A DNA stretch of 64,000 nucleotides from Lota lota (GCA_026745465.1 JACYXH010000409.1:431001-495000); one strand, 5' to 3'. Counted from the first letter of the stretch, positions 1 to 14,900 are shown. A program made the numbers and translations. Notes: a model not told the origin generated them from the sequence alone.

Positions 1-2625
1 AAAACCATTTACTCATTCAAACAAAATCACAAATATTTTTGGGGTATGTATGTATCGCCGTAGCAACCTGAAGAAAATGATCAAAATAGAAAAAAACCTA
101 GCTTGGCATTAGCATAACATGTGATGAAGGCTGTTTTGTGAATTTGAGATATTTAGTGGTGTCTAACTGAACTCTCCTCTACAATACATTTATCCCACAG
201 TTACTGCCAGCATTTTCACCATCCAGCCTTGCAAGTGTTGCATTAAGATGCCACATCTCAGAACTTTAAGTCCAAATGTTGACGTTGTTTATTCATTTTC
301 GAGACAAAATTAAATAAATATATTTGGTAGACATGTTTTCAAAAGCAATACTGTTACTTCAGCCTGGGTAGCCCCAGGAGGTGCGCTTTAAGTAGCTTAA
401 TTAAAAAAGAACAAACCGTTGTTGACCAAGTACATTTAAAAGTGTAACATTTAATAATAATAATAATTAAAGCACAGTGCCAACACTAATTATACGATTT
501 TCTTATTGTTACTGAAATAATGTTTTGTCTCCTGCTGACTAGTATTGTCTGCTGACTCTGAGCGAAGGCTAAGTCGATGAAGTGGGAGCTGTAGGCTTCA
601 ATTGTTGTCAAGGACTATGGTCTTTTACATTAGAGATGTCAGCAGTTTGAAATACTGATTATTATGCATTCCTAACTCCACCGACCTGCCACAACGAAGA
701 GGTCAGGAGGGAAGAATATAAACATTTTGAAATGGCAGCTGCTGTCCGACAGAATGGACTTTGTTGTTTGTGAGGAGGGAGGGGGAGGGGGGGGGGGAGC
801 AGGAGAGAGAAGCAGGAGATGAGTTTTGTCTGTGTAGTGAGGGTGTTTACCTTCCTCACCCCCAGTATCATGGGATGTTCCATCTGTATCCTAACTACTG
901 ATGGGAAAGCTCCAGAAAGCCAACTGCATTTCCTGTCCATAATAAAACCAGCCTCTAAACAAATAATTTACACACAAAACCACACACACGTACACAAAGG
1001 CATACTCGCATACGGCAACACACACCCATATGTGCAGTTTGCCGCCGAGTTAATTACCTCTGGTCACATTTGTCTCCAACAGTGGCCATGCCATCAGCAT
1101 AATTTCAGAAGAGCGCTGACATTAGCAGAACCTAATCTAATAATATTGTTTAATGGGCAATAAACTACAAACGGTTACAAAACAAATAGGCCCAGGTCAC
1201 ATGACACACCAGCTGGATTGTAGAAATTGGTCATGGTGGTCGATATCACATGGATCAGGGGAGACGGGACACTGTTGGTTATTGTAACATTGACTGCCAC
1301 CACCCACACATCTTCCCCTGTGTTCACACTCAACACCCACTCCCACAACTCTCCCTCTCATGTTATTATCCTGTTACTGGGATATTAGGATGGTTTTTTA
1401 TATAGGTTCGATTTTCGAAGTTCTTCCTCTTATTTAAAATGTTCTCTCTTCCTGTTACTGTCTCATACTTTCTGCTGTGACGCCCCGATTTACTGTGTGG
1501 GATTAGTGTCTTGATTTCTATCTTGGTTTTTTCATATGTAGGCCTATACATTTTTCTACTGCTAAACACCAGGCTATCTATTATCAGTTCCCGGACAATT
1601 GTATGGTTTCAAGTCACGTGTGCCAGATTCAACCGCAGCACAGAGCTTCGGGCCTGTGATGGTAATGAGCTGTAGAAGGCTAGGTCAACTCCTTCATTCC
1701 TTCTTTCATTCACTCATATCTCATGTTTGAATTCTTCCACCTGATGGCAGTAGAAATGATGGAGGTAACGTCCGTGACGTCAGTCGCCATACTTTGCACC
1801 CAGCAACAGAAACTATCCATGTTTGGCACATCAATGGCGTGACTTGAACGACCACCTTGCAGTAGTCTATGGCCAAAACTCATTATTACTCAAACCTTAA
1901 TAAAAAAAATTGAATTGTAACTGTCAAACAGGACCTCGTAAAATACAAAACATGGAGACTAAGTAGCTACTGGGATCCTAACCGAATGAAAAAAAAGATT
2001 GCCTTATATTACAAAAATGAAATCCCAATTCTTCCCATTGACTAGAATGGTGATGGGTCAACAACATGTGTGGTTGGTTGTGTTCTCAATCAATACACAA
2101 TCGCCAACCCATTCCTTTGTATTTTGAAATATTACCAACATAGCGGAAACACTTTTGATGATGTTTTATGGGTTCTTAATTAAGCACTTGACTTTCTCTT
2201 TAAAGGCCAATGGGCTGTGTTGGCTCTGAATCATTGCCCCTACACCGTGTTGATATTCAAGGTCCAGCAATGTCGAACTAAGCAAAGCAAATAGTGACTG
2301 CTGCCAGGCCAGGGTATTGGGTGACTGCCTCCCAACCTACATGCTGCCTATGTCTGTTGCTCGATTGAGATGCTCAGGCTATGGCTGGACAATGGTTAGG
2401 TGACTGTAACAGGTGTATAGGTATCAGAGGGCACTTCTGACACGGTCATGGGCAACACGGATGGAAATACCTCAGACACAATTCATTCCATATATGAATG
2501 GATAAATAGAAGTATGATGAGTTCCTTCGTCAGGCATTTTTGATAGATCTTTTAATAAAAATCAGTTTGCCACAGTTGCATATAGTCACACAGACTAAAC
2601 ATGCAGGAGACGTATTGTTTCCACA

Positions 2626-2747
<122 letters not shown>

Positions 2748-3745
2748 GTTAGATCAATGGGTGAGTGAATGAGCGCTGGACAAAGGAAGTCCGCGAGAAT
2801 AGTCTTTGATGGACTAACTAAAGCTCTGGCTGCACCAGGGGCTTATGCTGTTTTCATCCCTTCGGGTCTACAGCCTTCTACAGAAAATAGCATTCGGGCC
2901 ACTTGGAAGGAGAACAGCTTTTTTAAGTTTTAAAACTCAAAATGTTGACGTTGGACAATAAACTATTTTTGTACAGAATGAAGTTGAAATTGACATTCGA
3001 GATGATATTTGGAATGACTAAACTGAACATTTTGTTGTGAACATTTTGATAGTGAAGTTTGGAATTCATTTATTTTCTTTGTCATTTGCTCACCTTTAGG
3101 GCCGTACGTAGACATAGAGATACACAGCAGGGAAACAAAACATTGGCAATTCTGGTTGAATACCTGTGCAATAAGAACACTCGATTATCACACTTCTCAA
3201 CATCATTGGTACCTCTTTGGCATGACGCCAATGATTTTATCCAAAGCAGGGTGAACACAGGTGAAGGTTCCATGTATAGGTAGGGGTAACTAACAGACGG
3301 CGGTTTCGATTGAATTCTGTTGAGTCGTGTAGGAATCTACATTATTTAATTGGACAACACTGAGCACTTTATGACCCTGAAGGCTCCATCTAAAGCTGCA
3401 CCTGTTAAAATGAAAAGTTCTCAGAAAATTGTGTATTTGTGGCCAGCAATGGCCCCCAGCCAGGTAGAGATTAGCCCCTTGACTAGAACTTGTGTTTGCT
3501 ACAAGACATTTGAAAATCAGCAGGATTTACCTTTCATGATTTGGTCTGTTTACCATCAACAATAAGAGGTCTCTCATATTAGGACTAAGCTAGGCTGAGA
3601 GAGGGTCATGAATTGTAGCGGTTACTTCTACCGTAATGCAATTTCCTTTCTCTTACTCCTATGAGCTGTGCACACCAACCAGCTTCCGACAGGAAACGGA
3701 TATCCCTCTATCGGAAGTCCTCCATCTCTCTTGTCTGGGAGATGG

Positions 3746-3990
3746 AGGGAGGGACATTAGCTCAGGAGTTAAGGGGGGTGGACTGGCAACCGGCAAATCG
3801 GAAGGTTGCTAGTTCGAGCCCCGACTTCAACCCTAACTATGTCGAGGTATCTTTGAGCAAGACACTTAACCCCAACCGCTCCCCGGGCGCTGTGATTGGC
3901 TGCCCGCTGCTCCCTTGAGGGATGGGTTAAATGCAGAGGAAAAATTTCACTATATGTATGTACGTGACAATAAAAGTACCTTTACCTCTC
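3746..3990 (+). mobile_element. tRNA-derived SINE
   Basis: A pol III A-box-like motif (TTAGCTCAGGAG, about 3757-3768) is followed by a B-box-like AGTTCGAGCC (3811-3820). The unrelated body reads GAGCAAGACACTTAACCCC and then a GGATGGGTTAAATGCAGAG tail ending GTGACAATAAAAG. This head plus body plus LINE-like tail layout is typical of teleost SINEs that use a partner LINE for mobility. Boundaries are approximate and no target duplication was established. Confidence 0.82.
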
Positions 3991-4416
3991 TCCAACCCCT
4001 CCCAAGCATGCTTGAGAGTCCCGCCCTCTCTCTTGCCTGTCACTCTCACAGGAGCACCGCACTCCAGGCATTCTGAGAAGAGATATCTTTGGAACGAGGC
4101 TAGGCCTGTACTATTTTGTGGAGTTTGAGGCAGTGGTGAATATTCTGATTATACTTGTAATGTTATTTCATAGGGCCATACATTATACACCATTTTTATG
4201 ATGGTGCCCATGCATGCACCTATGAGTTCATTTATTTTAATGATCCTTGTTTAGATTCCAGTGATGCACCCTCTGACCCAGTCGCCTCTCCGACTGCTCT
4301 CATTTTAATCCCAGCCTCAAACCCAGTCCCTGGCAGGCACTAAGTAGTTCTGTTTATTTGTTTGTTTACTGATTTAATGAACAGCTGTTGTTTGGATCTT
4401 TGGATTTGCCAAAATT

Positions 4417-4420
<4 letters not shown>

Positions 4421-4507
<87 letters not shown>
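4421..4507. repeat. (CT)n microsatellite, about 43 units
   Basis: 87 bases of perfect CT, ending 53 bases before the TTAA-ended element at 4561. Confidence 0.98.
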
Positions 4508-4510
<3 letters not shown>

Positions 4511-4560
4511 CATCTATTGGAATTGTTTTGGCTTACATGAATATATGAGGTCGGCCAGCA

Positions 4561-4837
4561 TTAAAGGTGCTGTGAGAAAAAGTATCCAGTTGACTGCGCC
4601 TGCCTCTGTATGGGACCAAGTTGATTTGAGACCGCTCCTGGCTCATTCCTGACCTATCAGGGCATCTCTTCCGTGATTGGTTTGGGGAATCCATCTTGCC
4701 GCACATTTCTCAATAGTGGAGAAACGTAAGAGGAGAAATGTTTTGGTTCTTTAGTTTCCTGATCTTGCTATCTTCTGCTGCTAGTTGCTGTTTTATCTCT
4801 CTTTTCAACCCTCAGATCTTAGGTACAGCACCTTTAA
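4561..4837. mobile_element. Small TTAA-ended DNA transposon (piggyBac-like MITE)
   Basis: The segment begins TTAAAGGTGCTGT and ends with its perfect 13-base reverse complement ACAGCACCTTTAA (4825-4837), enclosing 251 bases with no coding capacity. TTAA is the target duplication typical of the piggyBac superfamily, and the first bases AGGTG match the ends of the other repeat family in this window. The superfamily call is inference from the ends. Confidence 0.62.
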
Positions 4838-7800
4838 CACGTCTTTACGACGAAGACATCATGTCTCTGAGGCCAGAGTCAACATCGCTCAGCTAATGAA
4901 ATGGCTAATCTTTATTTAGTTCTCATCAGGGTCCCAAGTGTGGTTAGAGGAGCACTCACATCAATTATAATGCATGATGCATTATTACTTATTATCTTGC
5001 TTTATTTGTGATCATTACTTTAATTTTACCAATATTTAGCTGACTAAGCACAATTTATGAAAGGCAATTACAATATTCTAGTGATTATTTTAATAGCAAT
5101 CTGGCTGCTTTACTTTTTCCTACAAATAATACAAAGTTATCATTAACTGTGAATATAGCCTAATTATTTTTAAGGAGCCGCTACCATATATTAACCTGTC
5201 TAATTTTACTTAAATGTGGTATAACAAAAGGTGTTTACTTTAATAAACAGTACAATGTTATTTTGTGATATTGCCCATTGTTTATGCTTCAGCATGATTA
5301 GCTGGGTTATCCATTAAAGCCTATAGTTAGAGCCTGTGCTGAAGGGGCAGTTTGTGGCATTACGACACCGCGACATGCTAGCAAATGGTGAACCTGTGTC
5401 ACATCAGTCACCTGGGTTGCTGTGTATTGTGTAGGAGGTAGAAGAGGACACTGTCCCTTTTTCACTCAAAGCTTTCACTGTGAAGACGGCCGCTACTCGT
5501 AAACAACCAGTTTTCTATATTTCTGTCCGTCTTTGAGAGACTCAGGGCAATGGCTATCTATTATTATATCTTGTTTGTGACATATACAAAATACATCCAA
5601 CTGTCAATCCATGTTTTGTCTCATGATGGTTATTATTATTTATGGAACCATTTGTCTTGCAACAGGGTAGAAAAAGAGCTTGAAATGAATACTGGCTCTG
5701 TGTGGACAACTGTGCATGGACAACATATGGTTACTTCCCTAGACTAGTGCACACTTTAAAACCTACCTGTAATGCACCCCTTATTAAAGATACAGCAGTG
5801 TTTACCCTGCTGGGACTTCTCTGTGGAAAGGGTCCATTCATTGGGTCCAGTAAAAGTAATGGCTTCTTGCTGAACAACTCATCATATGCAGTTTTTGCTT
5901 ATGTTTACAAATTAGAAACCTTTCCTCCCCTCTGTGTCAGAGACGGATCCCATTATGGACAGTGAACAACAGTTGCATTAACACGCCCCTCTGGTATGTT
6001 TGATCACACTGTTATTTTCTTTCTAATACATCAGCGGCAAGTTGACTCACTGCTGGAGATCCCCCTTTGCCTGTGTTGAAACCTCCCCCATGTAATGAAG
6101 TAGACCTGTGCGCCTCACCCCCCCCCCATTTGATTGTTATGCACTTCTAGTGGAAAGAGATCTGAGTTAATTTGGACTTTGTGAACAGTCACTTGGAGCT
6201 ACGCTCTGTCAGCTCATTGGGAAGCTGTGGAGTGATTTAAGACCATTTAAGAGAGGCATTTAATGACATGAAGCGCTGGGCTCCATAAATCAAGCATCGG
6301 GAGTTCTTTGTTCGATGGCATTAGGGAGCGTTCTTTAATGAAGTTGAACTACACACCCGGGCAACTCGTCTCTCCTTTATAATTTAGGTGCGGGTGACAT
6401 ACTCTACTGACATACAGATTCTTATGAATCCATCCAAATTCTTTCATACATGGTTTCCACTCTTTCTCTTCTTTGATATGAAATATCATGTCACTTCCCA
6501 TTTCCAACATTTAGCTCAGCATAAGCTCCTTAGCTAGTTTACCTCCTACTCCTCATGCTAATAGTACAACTGCTACCACAAAGACAGATTAAATGTTTTC
6601 ATTCATTAATCAGTGTTGATTATTGTTAATGTTGGCTACATGGTCACCAATGATTTATGTGTAGTAATATATAAATCATTTTAGATCATATTGACTGCTC
6701 AGAAAGATACTGTATTGTCGAGCGTAGAAGTTTAATTTCAACGTATATCAACACGGCCAAAAACGGAATCTAAAGGAGGATATTCATTGTTTTTCAACGT
6801 TATCAAAGCATCAATATTTAGACTTAATTCAAAGAACATATACAATTAATCTCTTGCCATTGCTATTTCAGAGTTAATCTGCTAATCCTGCTTGCGTCTC
6901 GAGAGTTCAATGACGTCAACAGACAACGTTTTGCACTGTGAGAACATAAATTAAGGTTGGGTTGTGTGGCTTCATCAATAATGCAAAGATGTTGTACCAC
7001 GGCCCAGTTTTGCATCCCCCTCCCAGGCCAGAACGAAGTGCCGGCCGACCCAAATCTCTCCTGTTTTATGCTCATCCTCTTATCCAGTTGTCCTTCTTGG
7101 CATGGGCTATGGACTGGGCTTATGCAAGTGTTTGCTGCAAGTGCTTGAAAAGTCATTAATTGAGTAAAGCTTATGTTCAGTTTGGGGATCTGTGTGTACG
7201 AATGGGACTGGTACTGCAGGTATCACCGACTGCACTTTTTGCGATCATACGTGACTCGTACAACAATTCTAGATTCTAGATTTTGTGAGTACCTAAGACA
7301 AAATTGTAAATACAAGGAATTTTGTAATTGCGAGACATGCTTTTAAAGCACTGGTATGAGCGATTGAAAGCACAAATGTGTGCATATTGCATGAATGCAT
7401 GCAATAGACACGCATTCATTTCGAACCCACGGACAACATTTTCTAAATTCTGTTGTATGAAATATAAAATAAAATCTATTCATCAAATGCGCAACAACAA
7501 ATCTTTATCTAATCTTTACTGTGCAAAGGAAATTGAACCCTATGGCTGTATGCTTTTTAGATTAAAATCCTTAAAATTCAGCCTCAATGACATGGCACTA
7601 AAAGTAAGTATCAGCTACTAAATTTACATGCAAGATATAGTACCCATGTACCCATGTCCTTCAGTACCCTTGGTGAGATTACTTGTACCTCCATTTGGGG
7701 TACATTCAACTAGTGTTGTGAGCCATGTGTGTGGAGATAGGATCATTAGGAACCCAAATACTTTATGCATACCATAGAAAACACCATATATGTTCTAATT

Positions 7801-8575
7801 GAAATAGAATTGCGTACGCACAAAAACGACATTGCCGTTTTTTGGCTCCTGCTATTGTGTTGTTAAATGCAACCAACATAGTTTTAGAAAACCCTGTTTA
7901 AAACTCAACGAGCTGATGAGTTCATTCTTTTCAGAAACAAACCAACAAAACACCACCCTATGAATCACCCTGTCCCCCTATATAATGCAGCATGTGCCAA
8001 TTTCTGTAGTGCAGCAAGACATGCCATTTGATGTAAATGCCATGAAGTCTAATTGCTGCGTTGCCTTTTATCCAATTGAAAAGCTGGCCATAATTACCTG
8101 CATGAGCTTTGTTGTGGAAATTGCTGTACTATTCTCAACAACATTCCACTCTGTTTGCATAAATTGTAGCGGAAATCATTTATGAATGTCACAGATTAAA
8201 TATCTGTAATTGTTACAGCTGTCAGAGAAAAAAATCTATTTTCAAATCATCTAATAATTTAATGCTTTAACGAGGAAGTGTGTGTGTGACAATTTGTGTG
8301 TGTTCATGCACACAGTTACCATCAGTTTCTGCTAACGGTTAATGAATGATGGCCAATGTTAGTTATATTCAGCACTGACTCAATGTGGAGAAATATCATG
8401 TTTTGTTTTAGATCCAGTCCAATCTTGATCTTAATCCAGTCCTTTGCATGTTAAATGGATCATATGCTTCCCTACAGAATTCAATCCAAAATAAATATCT
8501 GTACTTATACGCTAACGATCTTGTACGCATAAACCTCTGTAACTGTTGCGTTTCTCTTGATTCCCATCAGAAACC

Positions 8576-8677
8576 ATGACGACCGCCACGTCCCCCATCC
8601 TCTTGAAATGGGACCCAAAGAGCCTGGAGATCCGCACCCTGACAGTAGAGAGGCTGCTGGAGCCCCTGGTCACACAG
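8576..8677 (+). CDS. ctnna2: ctnna2 coding exon 1 (start codon, residues 1-34)
   Basis: The exon runs from an acceptor (pyrimidine-rich tract, then ATCAG at 8566-8570) through a five-base leader AAACC to the ATG at 8576, and ends at CAG 8677 before a GTAGGA donor. A at -3 gives a good initiation context. It encodes 34 complete codons ending in EPLVTQ, so the intron that follows is phase 0. The conserved block WDPKSLEIRTL, then VERLLEPLVTQ, is the start of the alpha-catenin N domain just before the main beta-catenin-binding helices. Only five 5' UTR bases lie in this exon, so transcription starts further upstream, outside what can be seen. The next exon is 19.8 kb away. Confidence 0.96.
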
Positions 8678-10843
8678 GTAGGACACCTGATATGAAGGAC
8701 TGGCACTTAATGGACTCATAAATGACATCACTCATATGCCCATATATGGTGCCACAAATGGGGATATATGGTACCATATCTGGACTTTGTGCCATGTATA
8801 TATATGGGAATATATGTTGGAATATATGTTGCCATATATGGCACAATAGAACGCTCTCACTCCTCCCAGCAACAAGCTACAGGAAAGTCTAGCTAGAAAT
8901 ATAACTGTTGTTAGCCCATATTGCTCAGGTAGCCCTGCCAAAAAGAGGTACAGCAGAATTCATAAGATATCTATAATGTGACTGAATAAAATCAGCTGGG
9001 ATGAGGCCCTGCTGGTTGGAGTCATCAGAATATTGATGAGATGTTAACTCTTTAGTCCATAGTCACCTGAGTTAACCTTAGAACTATGTCCTTCCTCCAG
9101 GGCGAGGTGCAGGGTTGGAGAGGCCCCATCACTGCATTAGAAATGGACATTTGAAGTTTACTCCCAGCTCAGGACTTTGTCCAGCATGTTTACCCCCTGG
9201 TCCTCCTGCGACTACCAATTCTGGCCACTGTACCAACTATAGTAACTAGACACATACCTTTTAATCCACCCTTTTTGCAGTTTGCTCTATCTGTTTGTTT
9301 TGGAGTAAAACACTGCATTTATGCCTTGGAAGGCTGGACAAACATCCTTTTGAAGTCGTAGATGTAGAGGAAGCTTGAGATGAGCAATATACAATACATT
9401 ACAAATGGGAAGCTGCAGCCAGGGGAAGGACTGCTGTTATTGGGATACAAATTGGATATTTTGATATTTGATATTTTGCATCTGAACCTGGCAATGGAGA
9501 TTCACAGTGAAATGTCTCTAGCGGAGAGCAAATGTGTGTGCTAATACGAAATACAGAGAGGGCTACAGATGAGAAAACTATGGGGCTATGGGCTACCATG
9601 AAGCAGGCTGCACTCCACCAAGGCACTCCTTCAGGGAACTATTTGGCTAAGATAAGAGTTTAACTTCAAATGACATCAGACTACTCAGCTTCCTCTGTTA
9701 GGATCTGTATGATGGCTCCCAACACTTCTCCATTGAGTGCAGTACATTCATTCCACAGTTATAATTACAAATTGGTTTTGACCCTTAAAGAAATCTGCTT
9801 AAATACAAAGCCATTCAGACATACGGAAGTATGCTCACAGTGCCCTCTGCGATTTTGTCTTTCAGTCGAGTTTGGCCTCAGTTACCATGCAATATAGCAC
9901 TTGAATAGGATGTTTTTAGCTTTTATTAAGTCATCATAGATCATGACTACTGATTACGTTTACATGGACATTAATTCCTCTACTGTAGTATGTTTCAGAC
10001 TTGGCTTTTTCTGTCTGCCTTGTAAACAACATAGCGGAATTCAGTATTCCACGGTGTACAGCTACTCTCACTATGAATTTGTGTCATCCACATTGTCCCA
10101 TTTTATCAGTTTTGTCTAGATTAGTGAACACAGATGGTAATGGCAAGGAGAGGGCAGGGAAGTGGTAGTCCATGCGAACCTGACTTGACTCCAAACATCC
10201 AAAATATAACAATAAAGCTATAGAAAAAATAGAAATAGAGAAAATACAATTTGGTCTCAGGGAACTCACCTGTACATAATTGAACAAATCCAAATATAAT
10301 TAGTTTGGTGATGACTTTACTCTGAGCCTGTATACCTGTCAGCTGAATACTGTGATAGCCCACACGAGCAGCCATGCAAATGACAGGTATTTTAATTATC
10401 AGAACGAAGAAGGCAGGAAGACCTTTTCCCTGTATCAACACAGTTGAGAGAGGGACAGTTATTATTAATTGGTTTTTAATGTAATGTCTAAATGGCCTAA
10501 AATCATAATGGGTTTTAGGTTTGAATCAATTATCTATCCTTCTGCTTGCTGTTGTCAATATTCTGCATCGGAGATGAAAAATGCACACTAAAAACAGCCA
10601 CAGCAACAGTTTAAGCCCAATGGCCAACAGCGGTACAAAATCAAATCTGGGGTGCACCGACAGTAAGGAGGATCTTTAGAATATACACCTGACGCTGTGA
10701 TTGTTTTCGCTGTCTGTTTGGATGATTCAGTACATTTGTGGGAAATGCAGGGCTGCCTCTAGAGGATAGTTTGACATGCTCAACCTGACAATGTTTGAGA
10801 TAGCTGGTTCCATTCATCAACACGCATCCTGTCCTACAGGAGT

Positions 10844-11048
10844 GCCAAGCTAACCCCCGGCTAAAACGAACAAGCTAGACATGACTCAACCATCCAAGCT
10901 AGTCCAGGAATACAACTACCAAGCTAACCCAGGGCTAAAACTATCCAGCTATCCCAGGGCTGAAACGATCAAGCTATCCCAGGGCTAAAACCATCAAGCT
11001 AGCCTCTGGCTAATACTACCAAGCTAAACAATGACTAAACCTTCCAAG
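10844..11048. repeat. Minisatellite, about 30-bp CAAGCTA units
   Basis: About seven diverged tandem units, each with CAAGCTA(A/T)CCCAGGGCTAA or a variant. The unit length varies from roughly 27 to 33 bases. Confidence 0.85.
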
Positions 11049-11186
11049 ATTTGAATGGGAGTGACCTGTATATGCGTCTTGAGGGGAGCGCTAATGTTTC
11101 ACATAAGAAGGCATTGCATATATCTACTGGCAATAGAAGAGAGAAAAAACATCCTGGCAATTTCGATTTATTCTCAAATGTTATTC

Positions 11187-11487
11187 TTAACGTGCAAGTG
11201 AACCCCCTGTTTCAGCTTGCAATCGAACAATATGAGATAAAAAAAAAATAATGCTTTGGGCCAAGAGTTGTAGGAATGATAGGGGATGTGTTATCCTCAT
11301 GGTTATAACCCACGCCATCATTGTGATGAGCGATGATGTATTTGAAGTGCGTCACAAATAAAATGACTTATTTTTGTAACAGTGACAAAATGACATAGGT
11401 TACTATGTTGAGGATCATATAACACAATAAGGCATGAAACAGCAACAACAACAAGAAAAAAGGATTTCGGTTTCACTACCCCTTTAA
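11187..11487 (-). mobile_element. TTAA-ended interspersed repeat, copy A
   Basis: Read on the minus strand this copy starts TTAAAGGGGTAGTGAAACC and ends GGGGGTTCACTTGCACGTTAA. It shares the block around CCTCAACATAGTAACCTATG with copies at 31205 and 56865, and the 3' block GCTGAAACAGGGGGTTCACT. TTAA flanks both ends exactly. It is 301 bases long, shorter than copy C, and has no coding capacity. A piggyBac-type origin is inferred from the TTAA ends. Confidence 0.68.
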
Positions 11488-11737
11488 GAAGTTCGTACTA
11501 AAACTTCAACCTTTACAGGTTTATTCCTGCTCCTTAACATGGCCATCCAAAAGCTCTCCGCTTTGTATTCCAGCAGAGAGAATGCACTGGGCTTTAAGAT
11601 TGGTGCTCATAAACCACTTACATGCCGTCGTCCTCTCTGACCTTCCACAAAACCACTTGTGATTATGCAGAGAAATCTCCTTTGTGATAAAGAGATTTCG
11701 GAAAAAAGGGAGGTTAAGAAAAAAAGAGTTTGAAGGG

Positions 11738-11928
<191 letters not shown>

Positions 11929-14900
11929 TTGGCAGGAAGGAGCCAAACGGACTCGAAGTACAATGCAGTACGCTTATGTTTCAAGTCCCCTAAAAACCCA
12001 GGTCTTCCATTCAACCCTCTGTGTTTGAAGCAGGATTTAAATCCTTAGGGTTTTTTCTCTCTCTCTTGCTTTATTGGAATTGCCTTTTTGTTTGCCTTCC
12101 AAACGGCACAGCTTACGGCTAACAAATAGAGTGGCGTGAGCCGCTGACATGTCGCCTTCCTCCTCACATACACATTAGTATTCCAACGATCTTTTCTCGT
12201 GTTAGACACTGCGTTGAAATCCCATGGAACTCAATTGACTCCGTAGGAGTCTTGTGGCTTTTGTATTTCTACTCCATGGTCTTCTTGTGTAACATACGTT
12301 GAGGTTTGACCTGAAGTACTGTTAAAATAAACTATGTGATGTATTTAAAAAAAGAAAAACACACAAATTGAAAATGGTGTGTTTTATAACGATGCTAGTT
12401 AGAAACTGATTTCTAACTCTAGAGTCAGGAATAGCATACTATAGTTCTAACCAGTTAACGTGCCTCCTCCGTTCCCCACAAAGCATCGCTTCTTATGTCT
12501 GTGTAGTGAAAAGCTCAGCTGAGGTGAGGTGTGCTGGGATGGTTTGCTTTCTTTTACACACGGTCAAACTAGGACCTGCGAGGACACGTCCAGGTGGTAT
12601 ACAATGTCTGGCGCAGCAGCATCCGTTACATATGCATGCATGAATGCCGACGCTGGCACTTTCCTGTAAATAAAGAGGATATGGCATTTGATCCTGTTCT
12701 TTCAAAAGTGGGATCAAGGACAAACTGCATTCACTGCATGGAGAGAACAGTTGCCTCACTGAACACCAGTACTCATATTCTTCAGGAAATGAGTGTAAAT
12801 TAACTGTATCAACTTTCTACATTTAAAATAATATTGTCAGTGTCAACCATAATTAATATGTTCCATTTTGTATTTAACTTTTGCAATGAATTCTAACTTC
12901 AATTAAGATGTATTAAGATGTAGGGACCAAATTAGTCAACCAAAGAAAATCTTGGTAGACTTAAATTCAACCACTCTATGGGTAAACCATACGATTATTA
13001 AAACAGAAACACATTTGTCGAGTAAAATACATTTTATCAGCAATGTTCTTTCCAACACAATGTAGAGTATGTTGTATAAAAAAATTCATGAATAAATGAA
13101 CCTGTGAGCCGTGGACCTCAATGAGGCAAGACAAGCGAAGCAAGGACAGCTCAAATGTTTTCCGGTCCGTAGTCAATATTGTGCAGCAGGCGCTTGGTGC
13201 TTTTGTCCTCAGGTTTGAGTCAGGGGCTCTGTGCTTTGCACATGAATGATTCGGTATTCACTCTCTAAGTACTGCAAATGTTTCCACTGATGCCTCTGTG
13301 GAGCTGCGGCACTGAGCCATCACTTTGCTGCTGCTCATAGAAAGTTATCATAGGGCCTCATATACCATGATAGCACTGGAGAGGAAGGATCCGGACAAAT
13401 AAAGTGAAATTGAAACCAATGAGCAAAACTGAAAGAAGCAGAATGGAAGAATGTGGGGAACATAATGTTGTGACAACATACTGCAGTACTGTGATTGTAT
13501 TGACTGTAAGAAATTCTGTTATCAGCATTACTTTTGGCTCCATACAGCTTGATAATGAGCACTGGAACAACATCATGAACAGATAAAAGACTGCACATGC
13601 AATGTTAGGATTTTTGAACTAACTTTAAATAAATACTTTAACACTCTGCCCCATCCTTGTTGGGACAGGAGAGCGCCCCTGAATTGTTGTTCATAAGTGG
13701 ATGGTGCTTATTATCTGATACTTGTCCTCTCATATTCAATTTCAATGTGCCTGCTGTAGTTGTGAAATTTAGAAAAGAGTTTAGCCATGAAACTAACACA
13801 ACCTGAGGTGCATTGTACATTAACAATAGGCACATTTTACAATGCCTTAAATATAATGCCCACAAGTAGGGCCTTGTACTAAAGCTTAAGTCAACATGTC
13901 ATGTTCTGCGCGTAAATGAAGCGGAGAGTGGAGTACTGCATTTTGAAAAGAGGTGCTGATTGGTCGAACACTGGGTGCTCCTCAGCGGGAAACGAAAACA
14001 AAAATAGAACTGTAATATACACTTAAAGGAACGCTAGAACCAATCATGTTGAAGCACAGGGTTGTACAAACACAAATCTCTCTCTCTCTATCCCTTTTAC
14101 GCTTTCTCTTGCCTCCCTTTCAAGGTCATCATTGAGAAGAATTAAAAGCTGTGCTTATTATTGGTTCGGCAGAATATGTAGTGTTTGTGCATATAATTAA
14201 TGTATGAACACAACATATTCATGTATTAATGAATGACCATTATCAGCATGCTGACTGTGGTTGGCCTTTTTTTATTTTTACTTGATGACTTCCTGTCAAA
14301 TATTGACTTTTGATCTTTTAAAGTATGTTTGAAAAGGACATGTTCTGCTTGATTATTCAGTTGGATGAATTGTGGATATATGTTTACATTTACCAACATG
14401 AGCCAACCGATGCCCTTCATATTTACTATCGTTGATGTGGACATGGTCACATTAGCTGTGTGACCGTGATTGTCAATCAGCTTATTGAGCTGATTTCTTC
14501 CTCACCCCAGATCACAAACAAGAGGCTATGAATTCTTGAATTCTTGGTTTGTTTTGGAAGTTGTGTCCAAAATCCCATCTTATCTGTGTCACACGTTGAA
14601 CCTGTTGAAGTAGTCCTGGGACTGCCCACCATTTCAGCGTGCTAGAAGGTGGATTTAGTACTTACTATGATCTCCCTCTGCTTTAATCCTGTTCTTGGAT
14701 GAGGACCGTCACCGCTAGGATGCTGTTAGGGGTTTAGGCCTGGGAAAATATCTGCATGCACACAGAGTGTGGTGCTGAGTTGCCCAGGGACTGACGAACG
14801 ATCAAGTCCTCTTTTAGGTCTGGAGATCCAAGATTAACCCATCGAGCTACGTTGCTGCGTGTTGAAGGGGGCCTCTTTGGTTCCCTCGGTAGCCTTTGTC

